This document shows, piece after piece, positions 1 to 12,200 of a DNA stretch of 64,000 nt (position 1 is the stretch's first letter; every line of letters begins with the position of its first letter). The notes beneath the pieces were generated by a model, which was given only the letters and a program-made list of their open reading frames with translations, did not search any database and was not told the origin of the DNA. The stretch is from Azolla caroliniana. Lineage: Eukaryota; Polypodiophyta. The stretch covers positions 14,136,001-14,200,000 of the forward strand of contig JBHGNT010000006.1 of assembly GCA_043228905.1 (NCBI GenBank). Direction: 5' to 3'. Position numbers and translations under genes: made by a program.

Positions 1-806
1 GAGAGCAATATGCCGGCGGGGGTTCGGATCACCTCAATCCCAAGGAAATAGTGAAGGTCCCCCAAGTCCTTTATCTCAAATGCGTCCGACAACTGGGACT
101 TGATTCGACTGATTTCATCAAGTTCGGGTGCGGTGATGACTAGATCATCAACGTACAACAAGATGCAAACCAAACCGTTTGGACCTAGCCGGATGAACAA
201 TGAAGAGTCGGATTTGGAGGCCACACACCCCATCTTACGCAACCGGTGCATGATCTTCGCATTCCAAGCTCAGGGAGCTTGCTTCAAGCCATAAAGTGAC
301 TTCTTCAGTCGGCATACCACCGATTTGTTCATCTCTGTCTGGAAACCGGGAGGTTGGGTCATAAAGACCTCTTCTTCTAGATCGCCTTGAAGAAATGCAT
401 TCTTCACGTCCATCTGGTGAAGATGCCACTCCCTTGCCGCAGCAACCGCCAGCACCACACGAACCATTGTCATCTTCGCTACCAGAGCAAAGGTCTCGTC
501 GTAGTTGATTCCGTGGGTCTGCGCGTATCCCTTCGCCACTAATCGGGCCTTGTACCGGTTAACTGAACCGTCAACGTTGTACTTTACCTTGTACACCCAC
601 TTGCATCCGATCGGTTTATAGTGATGGGGAGGGTCAACCAGCTCCCATGTCTCGTTGGCATCAAGTGCCTGCATCTCTTCTTCCATAGCGGCACGCCAAT
701 GTGAGTCCTTTGCCGCTTCTACGTAGCTCTTCGGCTCATGCACTTCCGCCACCTTGGTCATGTACGCATAGTGATGCGCATTGTACTCATTGTACCCGTA
801 CCGCAT
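1..806 (-). pseudogene. copia A reverse transcriptase (partial)
   Basis: Copia-type reverse transcriptase, which copies element RNA into DNA inside virus-like particles. The uninterrupted part (270-806) shows the usual N-terminal blocks: W[11 protein letters not shown], [38 protein letters not shown] and [12 protein letters not shown]. An in-frame stop follows LKQAP. The frame then continues towards base 1 with the catalytic YVDD motif around base 150 and FLGIEV near the window edge. RNase H is outside the window. Compared with the family, only the stop and the window truncation are unusual here. Confidence 0.93.
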
Positions 807-818
807 TACAAGTTCCTT

Positions 819-1868
819 CTAGCGATTTGACCGGCATAATCCACCGTTACCCGGTTTGAGGCCCTTCTTATCCGGTTCGGTCTTCGGTGCCGAAGAACCG
901 TCATTTTTCTTTCCGGAGTCGGATCCGCTCTGATCCGACTCATCATTACCAGTTTCATAATCCGACATCTTCTTCTTCCCCTTCTCTTTGCGCATGAACC
1001 GTCTCCACAATTCCTTGTGCGGGGAGAGCACAACCGAGTCTTCACTACTCGCCGGTTCCTCTTCTAACTGGTCAGATTGACCCAGTCTCTCGTTCGGCCC
1101 ACTCAATCGAAACGATTCCGGACTCTCTTCTTGAGTCCCGGATTCATCATCTTCTATCTGGACTGGTTCAGGCTCACTAGCCTCATCCTCCGGTATCGGG
1201 TCGGGGTCAGAAGTCGGAGCTGGTAAGGCATACCATGATGCCATCTCATCAAACTCAACATCGCGGCTAACTCGAACCTGCTTCGTTTGGGGGTTATAAC
1301 ACTTATACCCCTTTTGCTCATGTGAGTAGCCGACGAGGATGCAGTTCTCCGATTTTGCATCCAGCTTCCTCTGCTTCTCATCCGGCACATGCACATATGC
1401 TATGTAGCCGAAAATCCGAAGGTGTCTCAAATTCGGCTTGTGCCCGAAATACAACTCATGCGCGGACACTTTTTCACCGATTCGGTTTTGGATGTAGATG
1501 GCCGTCCGGACCGCCTCAGCCTAGTAGAAGTGGGGCATGCTCTTCTCTTCCAGCATTGCCCTTGCCGTGTCGACAAGTGACCAGTTCTTCCTTTCGGCCA
1601 CACCGTTTTGCTCCAGTGTGTATCTGCAGCTGAACTCTCTCCAAATTCCTGTTTGTTGCAGATAACTATTGAATTGGCCGGAAAAATATTCTTTTCCGCC
1701 ATCTGACCGCAGGCACTTGATCTTCCTCTCTGATTCCCATTCCACCATGCTTTGGAGGTTCCGGAAACAGTCGAAGACTTTGCTCTTCCGCTCAATGAGG
1801 TAGATCCATGTGTGCCGGCTATAGTCGTCGATGAAGGAGACGAAGTATCGACTGCGGCCAAGACTCAC
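819..1868 (-). pseudogene. copia A integrase core and C-terminal region
   Basis: Two - strand reading frames (1521-1868 and 819-1469) make up the integrase catalytic core and the following hinge. The first contains FIDDYSRHTWIYL, the DGGKEYFSGQF block and QNGVAERKN. These carry two of the three DDE residues (second Asp and Glu) of the copia integrase family. The second starts in the H-ELYFGHKPNLRHLRIFG block and continues with GYSHEQKGYKCYNP, followed by an acidic, low-complexity linker leading to RT. The segment between them (about 1470-1520) carries a stop. Integrase inserts the cDNA into the genome; this copy cannot be functional. Confidence 0.92.
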
Positions 1869-1928
1869 ATTCTGTGCCGGTCCCCATACATCTGAATGAA
1901 TAAGGTCGAGCTTGTTACGGCTACGGTT

Positions 1929-2718
1929 TCATTCGGTGGGGAATGGAAGCCGGTGTTGCTTCCCAAGTTGGCAGGCTTCACATACTTGGGCCTTCCGGCC
2001 ACTGAACTTCGGCAAACCGAAAACAACTTGTTTCATTTGCAGGACTTGAAGCCTCCGGTAATTGACGTGGCCGATTCGCTTGTGCCAGAGATCGATGTCC
2101 GATTCAATCTTCTGTCCTTTGGAGAACAAAGCGATGCCGACGTCATTGGTGTCGAGGATGAACATCCTCCCGTCTCTGCGCCCTTGCACAATAATCTGGC
2201 CCTCCTCCTCGATGAAGCACTCGAGGTGCGTAAACCGCACCTGCATTCCCTGGTCAATGATTTGTATGGCCAACACTAGGTTCTTCGTGATAGTCGGAAC
2301 GTGTAATACGTTCATTAGCTTCCCCTTTTGTCCGACGTGGCTCAAAGGGACTTCACCGACATGCACGATTGGGTGAGGAGTGTCGTCTCTAGTTTCGACA
2401 ACTCCCGGTTGTTCCGGTTTCTCCAGGAAGGAGAACCACTCTTGGTTTCCCCAAGCCTCTTTCGGCGTCTTGGCATCTCGGATGTGGCTCAATAGATGGT
2501 CTCCGACACTGGACGCAACAGTATATCACTCTCCTTGCCGATTGTTCCCACATCGGGAAGTCCTTGTGTGCCGCATCAGGTGCTGTGTCGTTAGCTCCGT
2601 CGACATAGCTCCAGTAACCATGCCCAAGCAGGTACTGGTGCACCTTGTATGACCAAGATGCGTAGTTGGATTTGTCGAGCTTCTCCACCGGAAGCGAGCT
2701 AGCCATTCCTCTATCCAT
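1929..2718 (-). pseudogene. copia A gag N-terminus fused to gag-pre-integrase domain
   Basis: The gag N-terminus (from 2718: KLDKSNYASWSYKVHQYLLG) is followed by SHIRDAKTPKEAWGN and then jumps directly to EWFSFLEKPEQPGVV. In copia B those two blocks are about 0.8 kb apart, and the missing part holds the rest of gag, a CCHC knuckle and the DSGAS protease site. The remaining frame (1929-2492) is the gag-pre-integrase domain with HKRIGH and CEACQLGKQH, the zinc-binding HHCC residues of integrase. The gag start is assigned to the methionine in the DRGMASSLP context, which is also seen in copia B. Confidence 0.88.
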
Positions 2719-2796
2719 TTGTTTTTTTTTCTGTTCTTTACAAAGGTTAGGTTTTCTTCTTGCGAAAGCGAATGTCGACTATAGAGGTTCTCAACC

Positions 2797-2813
2797 CTCG
2801 CACTCTGATACCA
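2797..2813 (-). promoter_or_regulatory. copia A primer-binding site
   Basis: On the - strand the bases right after the LTR read TGGTATCAGAGTGCGAG. TGGTATCAGAG is the usual copia primer-binding site, complementary to the 3' part of plant initiator methionine tRNA. It marks the inner end of the 5' LTR. Confidence 0.9.
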
Positions 2814-3211
2814 TGTAGAAACAAATAGCATGCGGAAGCAATAGGAAACCAGAAAACAGAGAACAGGTTTAATGGAGAGCTTAACAGTACACGGGAGAGA
2901 CAGAGAGAGCACACAGAAACTCAATTCAAAAAAATACTACTCAGTCTGTACATCGTATGTGTTCAGTGAACACTTTTATACAAGTCCATCCGAACTAACA
3001 GAAGTACGATGTACTTCAATGCTCACACGAGCATCTGACACTAACTACGAGATATTAACTCCCTAGTAAACTAGATGTTACTTGGCTTCTGGTTACTGCT
3101 TGAACCAGCTAACCGGCTCCCCAGCTCATCGGCTCACTTACTCACCGGCTCACCGATCCGGTTCATCCTTCTGGATGCCGATCCAGATCCGGTTGAGCTT
3201 GCCACTCAACA
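2814..3211 (-). repeat. copia A 5' LTR
   Basis: On the - strand this runs from TGTTGAGTGG (3211) to TTTCTACA (2814), bounded by TG...CA and adjoining the primer-binding site. It aligns with the copia B LTR at 59353-59798: both begin TGTTGAG, share the AAGCTCAAC block and a GTATAAAAGTG promoter-like block, and end next to TGGTATCAGAG. The two copies are clearly diverged. Confidence 0.85.
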
Positions 3212-4578
3212 CAAAGAACAACAAGTGACAATCATAAAACCATATATCGGTTCTTTCAAAAATGTGAGTGGCCTAACATGTTTGCAATGTCATTTGCTCA
3301 AGGAGAAAAAATCAATACAAAAAGGTATAACAATCCATCCTAGACATTGGCATGCATCAAATGTACATGCAACCAAAAAATAAAAAAATTGTCTTCTTTT
3401 TACAACATGGCATTTCAGGTGGAGAAACTAACCGCAAGATAGCTTGATTCACAACTGCACTTCCAAAATGAAAATCAATATAAGTCAATACAAACAATTA
3501 CCATGCGAACATTCCTAACAAGAACATAACTTAATTCATAACCATGCTTCGAAAATGCAAATCAATGGAAGACAATAAAGAAACAATCACCATGCAAAAG
3601 TGCCTAACAAGAACATAACTCAATTCACCATCATATTTCCAAATTCAAAACACTACAAGCCAACATAAACATGTTAACATATTCAAATGTGACTCAAACG
3701 CAAAGCAAACAATCTTCGTATTTCGATGTAATTAAAGCTCCTGGAGACTCAAACGTTGCAAAAGATTGAACAAGAAAACATTTTTTCATCCAAAGTTTAA
3801 TTAGATCACATATATAACATATTGTCCAAAGATAGTAGCTACGCAATGTTGTTTGTTAGCATTGTTATGGTCCACCATGTTCTCATCGTTTTGTGTCTTC
3901 AACAAAGACAATGTTAGAGTTGCGTTTCTCCTTCATTTCTTTTCCAAGCTTTTGCATGTCATGCACATGCTCCTTGAACTCCTTCTCCACCACCTACAAG
4001 TCCACATCTATATCTCTCATTCCATGTCCTATTTCATACACAAAGTAAGACAAAAGAAATCAACTAATGTAACTTATCACAAGAAAAAGAGAAAAAAATA
4101 ACTAGGAAAGCAAACATTGTTAGATTATACTCTGAATGTAATACTTTAACTCTCTCACTTCATTACTTACTAAGGAAAGAACTTCTTTAATTCGGATGTA
4201 TCCATCGCAAGCCTCACAACTATCACATCAATTTGCTCATTCATGGAATTTGTTTGCATACAAACAAAAAATATCAGTAGTAAAAATTTAATCAAGGTAG
4301 CAAAGCCAATGAATCACAAGGACTCACAAACAACAAAATATTCATCATTTGGATTGAGATGTTGATATCCACATACTTTTTGCATCTCAAACAATAGTTC
4401 TTTGAAGAGGGAAGAAGAAGAAGAGGAGGAGGAGGAATCATATCGTGTGTAGCCCTAAACTGCCTGTCGATTAGGGTTTCAAATTGCTTTTGTGTTGGAA
4501 CATATTTGTTTTCTTTGTTTCTCCCCACCCTCGCTCACCATAGAAATAAAAATTCAAAATTCTCTTCCCACACCACAA
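3212..4578. other. intergenic stretch with no recognised gene
   Basis: A+T-rich sequence with no coding pattern I can support; the short frames here (for example 3853-4101) have no recognisable motif. The only structure is a degenerate tandem repeat at 3441-3672 and purine-rich runs around 4408-4435. Confidence 0.7.
3441..3672. repeat. degenerate tandem repeat, about 88-bp period
   Basis: Two full copies and one partial copy of a unit that starts near TAACTTAATTCA and ends with CCTAACAAGAACA. The copies begin near 3441, 3527 and 3616. They are roughly 75-80 percent alike by eye. Confidence 0.7.
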
Positions 4579-4593
4579 TATATATATATATAT
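4579..4593. repeat. (TA)n microsatellite
   Basis: Uninterrupted TA run of about 15 bases. It is followed at 4610-4660 by two imperfect copies of a GGGTTCTTGCCTTTGAG-like motif. Confidence 0.9.
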
Positions 4594-5222
4594 GGGTCAG
4601 GTTCCCTCAATGAGTTGGTTGGGTTCTTGCCTTTGAGTCGGGCTCTTGCCTTTGAGTTGGGCGACCGAGATTTGAATGTCGGGCTTATCGGGCTCCCTAA
4701 AGTCAGATTTTTTGATGGTGTGCTTTTTTGGATAAAGATATGACGGTGCACCTAACAATCGACAATGGTTCAATTTGGTTCAAGAGGGTCAAAACTAAAT
4801 CGCTTAAAATTTTAGAAACCTGAACTGAATCAAACCGAACCATGAAACTGTTAAACTGAACCATTAAAAATTTTCAAATCATTAAGCCATTAAACCGATA
4901 AAAGAGTGGTTTCGGTTTTCAGCTTAGGTCAAAATTTAAAAATTTAAAAAATTTCATTATTTAAAATTTGAAAATTTTAAAGATTTTCCTAAAATGTGAG
5001 AATAAGGCATGAAAATGAAAAGATTGTTTAAAAATATTTTAAAAAAAATTTTAACTGTTAAATCACGGTTTTTAACTATTGAAACCGAACCAAATCGTTT
5101 AAACCGTTAAGCCGCAAGTTTGTGGTCCGGACTGGACCTCAACTATCCGGTTGGCTTGATTAGTCAATTTATGTCACAACCGATAGCCGAACACCTTCCC
5201 TGCACGCAAAGGATCTTACAAT
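4594..5222. other. A+T-rich intergenic stretch
   Basis: No gene seen. The stretch 4770-5150 is rich in repeated short words (AACCGAACC, TTAAACTG, AAACCGTTAA), a degenerate pattern common in plant intergenic DNA. Confidence 0.6.
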
Positions 5223-5790
5223 ATGTATGGCCACGAAGGACATGGCGTTGTTGTATCAGGCAGGTGTAGTTGAACAACTAGTTGGCTACACAAATGTCAA
5301 CTAGGCCAGTAATGCCGGCGATCGCAGGACAACATCCGATTTTGCGTTCTCATTGGGAAGCGTTGCAATCACATGGAGTAGTAAGAAGTAGCCGATAGTT
5401 GCACTGTTGAGCACCAATGCTGAATACAGAGGAGCGGCGTTGCGACATGTGAAGCCATATGGCTCAAAAGGCGCTTGAAGGATCTGCATGTGGAGGTGTT
5501 TGAACCGACAATGATATACTGTGAACAACTTCAACAACATCCAACTTGCGAAGAACCCCGTCTTCTACACCCGGACAAAGCACATTGAGGTGCACTATCA
5601 TTTTGTTCGTGAGCGAGTTCTCTTTCGTGAAGTGGAACTCATATACATTCCGACACATCGGCAATGTTGCCGATATCTTCACCAAACCTCTTGGCCTGGA
5701 CAAGTTGCGGCCGTTTTCGAGTGCACTTGGCTTGCAACACCCGGAAATGCCGAACTTGAGGGGGAGAAGTCGGGAAAGAAAGAGCGAGAG
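5223..5790 (+). pseudogene. copia RNase H remnant upstream of CSN6
   Basis: Decayed 3' end of a copia polyprotein on the + strand. Frames read LVGYTN (with a stop soon after), then SLGSVAITWSSKK, NAEYRGAA, NPVFYTRTKHIEVHYHFVRE, and GNVADIFTKPLGLDKL. These are the characteristic RNase H blocks of copia elements, the last being the D-x-x-TKPL end of pol. It ends with a purine-rich GAGGGGGAG (5758-5766), which resembles a polypurine tract, but I see no LTR after it. It lies directly upstream of the CSN6 leader. Confidence 0.88.
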
Positions 5791-5922
5791 GGAGAAAGCT
5801 GAAGTTCTGATGTTAGGTGCACCCTTGGAAACGCGTATAGCAAGCAAATAGTGGTGGGACAAATGAACTTGGAAGGACAGATTGAGATGATTGATGGGTT
5901 TTTATTTTTAAAACGTTTTGGG

Positions 5923-5965
5923 GAAGAAGAAGAAGAAGAAGAAGAAGAAGAAGAAGAAGAAGAAG
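5923..5965. repeat. (GAA)n microsatellite
   Basis: About 14 uninterrupted GAA units in the CSN6 leader or proximal promoter. Confidence 0.95.
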
Positions 5966-5986
5966 CTGCAATCTCAAGCGAAGCAA

Positions 5987-5987
5987 C

Positions 5988-6026
<39 letters not shown>
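5987..6026. repeat. (CAGA)n microsatellite
   Basis: About 10 uninterrupted CAGA units, 21 bases after the GAA run. Confidence 0.95.
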
Positions 6027-6232
6027 TCGATCCATAACAAACTCAACTCAACTGAGACTGAGACGAGAACAAAAAGACTTGTCTCTCCAGGGCAGCAGCA
6101 GCAGCAGCTTTGCGACCTGCGGGATCTGGGAAGCTCCCCACATTCACTGTGCGAAACCCTAATTGTCGCACAGACCTCAGCGTAGTGAAAGTGATCTCAA
6201 ATTACGAGAACTGGTCTCAGAAAAGAGCAGAC

Positions 6233-9200
6233 ATGTCCTCAAGCAGTGGCCTAACCTTCAAGCTTCATCCTCTCGTCATTGTCAATGTCTCTGATCATCA
6301 CACTCGTATCAAAGCTCAGCAATCCTCCGCGTCTTCATCTGTTTCTGTTCCCCCCAGGGTTTTTGGATGTCTCATTGGTGTACAGACCGGTCGTACTGTC
6401 GAGATTTTCACTAGTTTTGAGCTCAAGTATGATGATTCCGCAGATTGCCTTGATCGTGCCTTCCTTGAAACCAAACAAGAACAGTGTACGCATCCCATCT
6501 TTTCTTTCTTCTGTTTTTCCATCTCTTGAAATTTTCTTTATGATTGAAATAGGTTGATGATTCTGTGGAATCCCTTGATTTTTCCTTCTTCGAAACCAGA
6601 CAAGAACATCACAGGCTTTCCTTTCTCTTTTCCTTCTTTTCTTCTTCATGTCTCCGGCTACAAGTTCCACTGTGCCGAAATGCGGAGGGTTTTTGAGTTC
6701 TGAATTCTCTACATTCTTTTGCGTCTTCTGATCTGAGATTAAACCAGAATAGCCTATGTTTCTGAGCTCCGAATTCTTTTTAAAATTGAGATATATTTAT
6801 GATTCTGGGATATGCCTTGATACTTCTTTCTTTGCGCTACAAGAAAAGTGTATACTTTTCTTTCTTTGTAGTTTGAGCGCTGATTTTCTTTCTGTATGGG
6901 GTTTCTTGTCTTGAATCAATACTAAGGAAGATCAGTTTATGATTTTCTTTCCATTTGCTTTTTTTATTGTTTGGTTTTGAGCTGTGACTCTTCTTTGGGA
7001 TTCTGAAATATGATAATTCTGCATAGTGCTTTTTTGCTTCTTAGAAACTAACCAACAAGATTCTAATTTTTTTTTTTTCTGTTTCGTTTTATTTATTTTT
7101 GGTTAAGATTGAATAATGGTGGCCTGGTGGAATGCCTTGATCTTTCTGTCTTTGTCGTATATTGTTTATTGTCGAAATCTATGTTCGAAAGCTGCTAGTT
7201 GATGATGAGCATCAGAACTCATAAAATACCTTTCTTTTGACCAAATTAATGATTCTCAGTTCATTTCAGGAAAAAATTGGTTATGTAGAAAAAAGTTAGA
7301 AATGTTAATGTCTTAACCAAAGGTAAAGATACATCTGGTAAAGACATTAAACAAGACCAACATCCCTTTTCGTCTCTTATAAAGCTCTGAATTTTCTGCA
7401 TGTTTTGTTGAAATATATGATTATAAAGATACAATTTTGCCTCTGGTATGTGATGATCGTTGAGTTAGTCAATGTTTGATCTGCTTGACAAGATTGGATA
7501 TATAGTAAGCATCTGCAATGTCAGAGCTCATTTTTTTCCATCCAATCGATATATCTATTAAGACATATGCATATTACTTGTCTTTTTTATAGAAAAATAA
7601 ACCTTTTTAGAAACTTTTTTATATCTTTGGCATATAAAAATGTGCTGTAAGGTCGATTTTTCTTTAGAGCTGATGAGGTTAGTTAAATTTTGAACTTCTT
7701 GAGAAAGTTGGATGCAAGGGAGGTGTCCTAATTTAGGTTGATGCTTGGAAAGGCTCAGTTTCTCTAGAGTTGTGCTATTGCAAGATGATTTTTGCCTATG
7801 GTTTTCAGTGGTTAATGAGAAATAATTGAGTTTTTTGAGAAGATTGAACATATGATAAGGGTATTTGTTGGCAAGGCTTCATGTCCTATAGATATCTGTT
7901 TTAATTTAAAATTTATTCTGAGACCAACATAGAGGCCACAGACTTAAACTAGATTAGGTACATGTTTTCTCCCAGAATTTTATTGAAGATGAGTGGCTGG
8001 AAATGCACCTTTTGTACAAAAAAATCATCACTAAGAAAATATTGTCTTTGTATTGCTAACATTATTGATACAAGTTAGATAAAGAAAATTTTGTTTTTGA
8101 ATATAAGCTCCACTATGTTCACATTGTTTGCCCATATCTTTAGGTCCTGAAGCACATTCTCTTTGACTTCCTTGAATAGGCTAGCTTTATAATATACCTA
8201 TGTAAGACCAAACGAGAATTTGAACTAAAAGTGAAAGGAATGCTTGAAATTAGAGAAAAGGAATCGTGGGAAAAAGAGATGAAATAAATTAAAATATGCA
8301 TAAATACAAATGGTAAAAATGTTCATCTCTAGAGTGTCCCAACTCAAGCAATTCAGAATTCTTAACATGAGAACAATGAGCTCTAAAGTGATGATTGCAT
8401 GAGTGTTCTTGAAAGATCATAGCATACATTATCTTGAAATGATAAGTAAACTAGACAAATTACATGGGTGCCCTCATAAGACAATGTGCACATTTGCAGT
8501 TCCAAGAGCCACGAAATATGCTTATTTGATACACTTGTCACACCAACTCTTGCCTATGGAGTAGAAACGTGGGGACCGAGTCTTAACAAGGCAAATCATT
8601 GGAAAGATTTAGAGAGACCTTTAGTGTCAATGATTGCCCGCATGATAAGGAACAAAGATTTGGGCAGAGATGGGAGCAGCCCCTATAATCACTGAGGCAT
8701 TGTTCCGATCATTTACTTGTATCCAACGTCTTTGGGAGCTTTCTAAACGAAGGTACCCAAGATTGGCACTTACGTCATCAAGACAACTGGCTGAAGATGG
8801 AGACATTCATTGTTGGTGTGCCGAAATTCAACTATGGTTCGTGTCACATGGCATAAGCATAAATGCACTACCCCCGTCCCAATATAGCTTGGACTTTCCC
8901 CATCTAAACATGACCAAAGTGGAAAAAAATGGAGTTATCCGAATTGATATTATTAACTTGCAAAAGAAGATAACATGGATGAAACCTAAAATATCACTTC
9001 GTACGAAGATGGCCCACTACAAGACACTTTTTACACACATTAGAGGATGGATTCATCATTAGGCCACCTTATATGGACATACGTCTATCCTATGCGTTGC
9101 GTCGTGTGATAGGGTAGTTGCGAAATTCATCACATCAGCTAGAGATTGAGGTCAGCAGTTATACACGAATAACTCTAGAAGAAAGAATTTGCCAATTGTG

Positions 9201-12200
9201 TCATCAAGGAGTGGAGTCTGAAGAACACTATGTGTGTCACTATAGTGTCTTTTATGAAATAAGAGGGAGATACCATTGCCTCTTTAAACAAGGCGTTGGC
9301 CCATTATGCAAGGTAATGGAATATGAGGACCAACAGTGCTAGGGCTTTTCTTGCTAGAAGTCAAGAGACATAGGGAAAAGTTGTTGAAGGACAATACAAC
9401 CACACAAGCTCATCTACAAAGAACAATAACAACTTTCTTTAGCCTCGTCACTCCTACTAATGCTATAAGTCAATCAAGGGATACACAAATTGGCTCCCGA
9501 CTAGGACACAACAAAGGGATTGCAAAAGATTGGGTTATAGCAATTGGTCGTGCATGTAGGCCCCACCCCATGGACCATGACCTCAACACCTTTGTCATCA
9601 ACAGATAAAGGCCATCATCTCCTACCATCGTAGGTGCTTCCCTCGCTTCGGAAACCTCTCCATTCTAGATTGACCTATGCTAGATATCTTATGAAGACAA
9701 GAGCTATAATATATCTAACTTGAGAATCTTGCAGTGCTGAAAACCAGATTCTTTAGTTTCTTTTGATCTTATTTATTTTTATATTTACTGAGTAATATTT
9801 ATTTTATTTTGATTTGTTCTCAAAGACGAGACGACACTTAAGATGTAATCTCTTGTTTGGTCTTATAGGCTATTTTGGCCTCTTAAAAGACGTTAATATA
9901 TCTTTCTTTCTTTCTCATTATTTCAAGGAAATAACTAGAAAAATTTAGAGAAACCTTTAGTGTCAATGATTGCTTGCATGATAAGGAGCAAAGCATCAAT
10001 GGCCGATGATTTAATATGGGCAACGATGGGAGCAACGTCTATAATCATCGAGGCATTATTCCAATTAGTGACTTGTGTCCGACTATTTCGGGAGCTCTTT
10101 GCAGGAAGTTACTCAAATTTGGCACTCGTATCATCAAGACAACTTGTTGAACATGTGGACGTTCATTGTTGGTATGCTGAACTGCACGCATGGTATCAGT
10201 CACATGGTGTTACCATAAATGCACTACCCCCGTTCCAATAGAGCTTGAGCTGTCCCATCTAAACATGGCTAAAATGGAAAAGAATATGAGTGATCTGAAC
10301 TGATGTTATTAACTTCGGAAACAAGATAACATGGATCAGTCCCACACTATCACTTGGTATATGGATGGTCCACTTTAAAACCAACTTTTTACACATAGGA
10401 GGATGGATTCATCATCAGACCATCTTTTATGGATGTACATCTTTTATGTGCTGCGCGATGTGATAGGGCAGTTGCAAACTTCATCGCATCAGTATGAGTT
10501 CGAGGTAGGCAGATTTGCACGAATACCTCTAGAAGAAAGAATTTGCCATTGTGTCATTAGGGAGTGGAATTCGAAGAACATTATATGTAGTGTCTTTTAT
10601 GAAATAAGAGGGAGGTACCATTGCCTCTTTAAATAAGGCTTTGGCCCAATATGCAATGTAATGCATATGAGGACCAACAGTGCTTGGGACTTTTCTTGCT
10701 AGACCTTGAGAGACATAGAGAAAAATTGAAGGACAATAGTACAATCACACAAGCTCACCCACAAAGAAGAATCACAACTTTCTTTAACCCCATCCCACCT
10801 ACTAATGCTACAAGTCAATCAAGGGCTACACAAACGGGTTCCCGACCAAGACATAACAAAGGGGTTACAATGGATCGGGCAACAATTTTTTTTTGTGCAA
10901 GTAGGCCCCGGCTCCATGGACCACGGTCTCACCACCTTTGTCATCAACAAATAAAGGTCATTATTTCCCACCATTGCAAGTGCCTCCCTTGCTTCGGAGA
11001 CCTCTCTATTTTGGATTGATCTATGCTAGAGATCATACAATATATCTGACTTGAGGATCTTACATGTGTCAATAAATAACAAGATTTTTTAGTCCCTTTT
11101 TATCTTATAGACTTTTTTTTACTGAGTAACATTTATTTATTTTGGTTTGTTGTTTTCAAAAACAAGACAACACTTAAAATGTAATCTCTTGTTTGGTCTT
11201 ATAGGCCATTTTGGCCTCTTAAAAGACCTTAATATATCTTTGATTCTTTCTTTCTCAATTTATTTATATAAACTTAGAATTATATATTTGTTAATGTTTT
11301 TTTCCAGACAAGAAAGTTTTCCCAAAGTATGACATTTTGGGGTGGTACTCAACTGGGAGTGATATTCAAGAGACTGATATGCAGATTCATAAGACTGTAA
11401 GCTCTAATTTTAATTTTATAAGTACAATTCTTTCTGTATTTGAATGGTAGTTTTCGTTTTTTCTCTATGCTAGAACACTTTGATTGCCTTCAGTATATAA
11501 TAACGGATATTATATCTATTTTGGCCTTGCTATTTCCCCGACCTGTTAGATTTTTATTCAGCATCCTTATTCTATGGATTGGTTAGTGCTCTACAAAACT
11601 GAGGTTAGGGTTTTTGACTTGAGATTCAGGAAATATGCACTACTGTACTGGCCCCATTTTTATTTATGGGTATAGTGTTTACCTGGGGGTTTTTTGATTT
11701 CCTTTGTCTCATGCAGCCATTAGAGGATATAATAAAATTCAAGATATTATGGTAGAATTATAGGTCTATGGTGGACATCTAAAAGCTGCACAAATGAATA
11801 TAATAGTAATAAAATGTGCTGGCTAAAATATAAGTGCTGGAGGACACTAATGGCTGCTTGCCAATGAACTTGGCTTGGGGTTCGGAAACTGGTTGAGAAC
11901 ACTCACACTGCAGGACAAATCAGTTTTGGAGGGTTGCAGCTCCAGACTTGCACTCTTTTTCATCTCTATTATCTCTCTTCTACATTCTCTCTCTTCCTAG
12001 ATTCTTCTCTCTCTAGAATCAACAACTCTTTAAATGCCTTTTCTTTCTAGAATCTACAACGCTTTAAATGCCTTCTCTCTCTTCCTCTTTTTCTTATAGG
12101 CCATTTGGCCTCTTAAAAGACGTTAATATATCTTTCTTTCTTTCTTTCTTTTTCCAAGATATTCCCTCTTCTTCCTAGTTTATTGTACCTGCTTGGTAGT

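Larger units (their letters stand above)
1..3211 (-). mobile_element. Ty1/copia element copia A, 5' part, cut by the window edge
   Basis: Read on the - strand, this gives 5' LTR (2814-3211), primer-binding site, gag, integrase and reverse transcriptase, the standard Ty1/copia order. The 3' end lies left of base 1. The same family recurs on the + strand at 59353-62295 (copia B), which allows direct comparison. Relative to copia B, this copy lacks the second half of gag, the zinc knuckle and the protease active site. Its reading frame is also broken in several places, so it is non-autonomous. Confidence 0.93.
5791..6232 (+). promoter_or_regulatory. CSN6 upstream and 5' leader region
   Basis: Region between the copia remnant and the CSN6 start codon. 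It holds a GAA repeat (5923-5965), a CAGA repeat (5987-6026) and a short CAG run near 6092-6107. No convincing TATA box is visible, so the transcription start cannot be placed. The frame stays open from 6110 to the assigned start, so an upstream in-frame ATG exists at 6110. The ATG at 6233 is preferred because it gives the conserved CSN6 N-terminus. Confidence 0.55.
6486..11307 (+). other. CSN6 intron 1 (4.8 kb)
   Basis: GT (6486) to AG (11307), phase 1. The first 2 kb (6486-8459) is T-rich sequence without recognisable genes. The second half is two LINE 3' ends in tandem (8460-9925 and 9940-11250). The acceptor tract TTTTTTTCCAG follows directly after LINE-derived and A+T-rich sequence. Confidence 0.93.

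Noticed and set aside
3853-4101. Possible small gene of 82 codons
   Set aside because: It lies in A+T-rich intergenic DNA with no motif, promoter or splice evidence.
5679-6046. Serine/leucine-rich - strand frames over the GAA and CAGA repeats
   Set aside because: They are simple translations of the microsatellites, antisense to the CSN6 leader.
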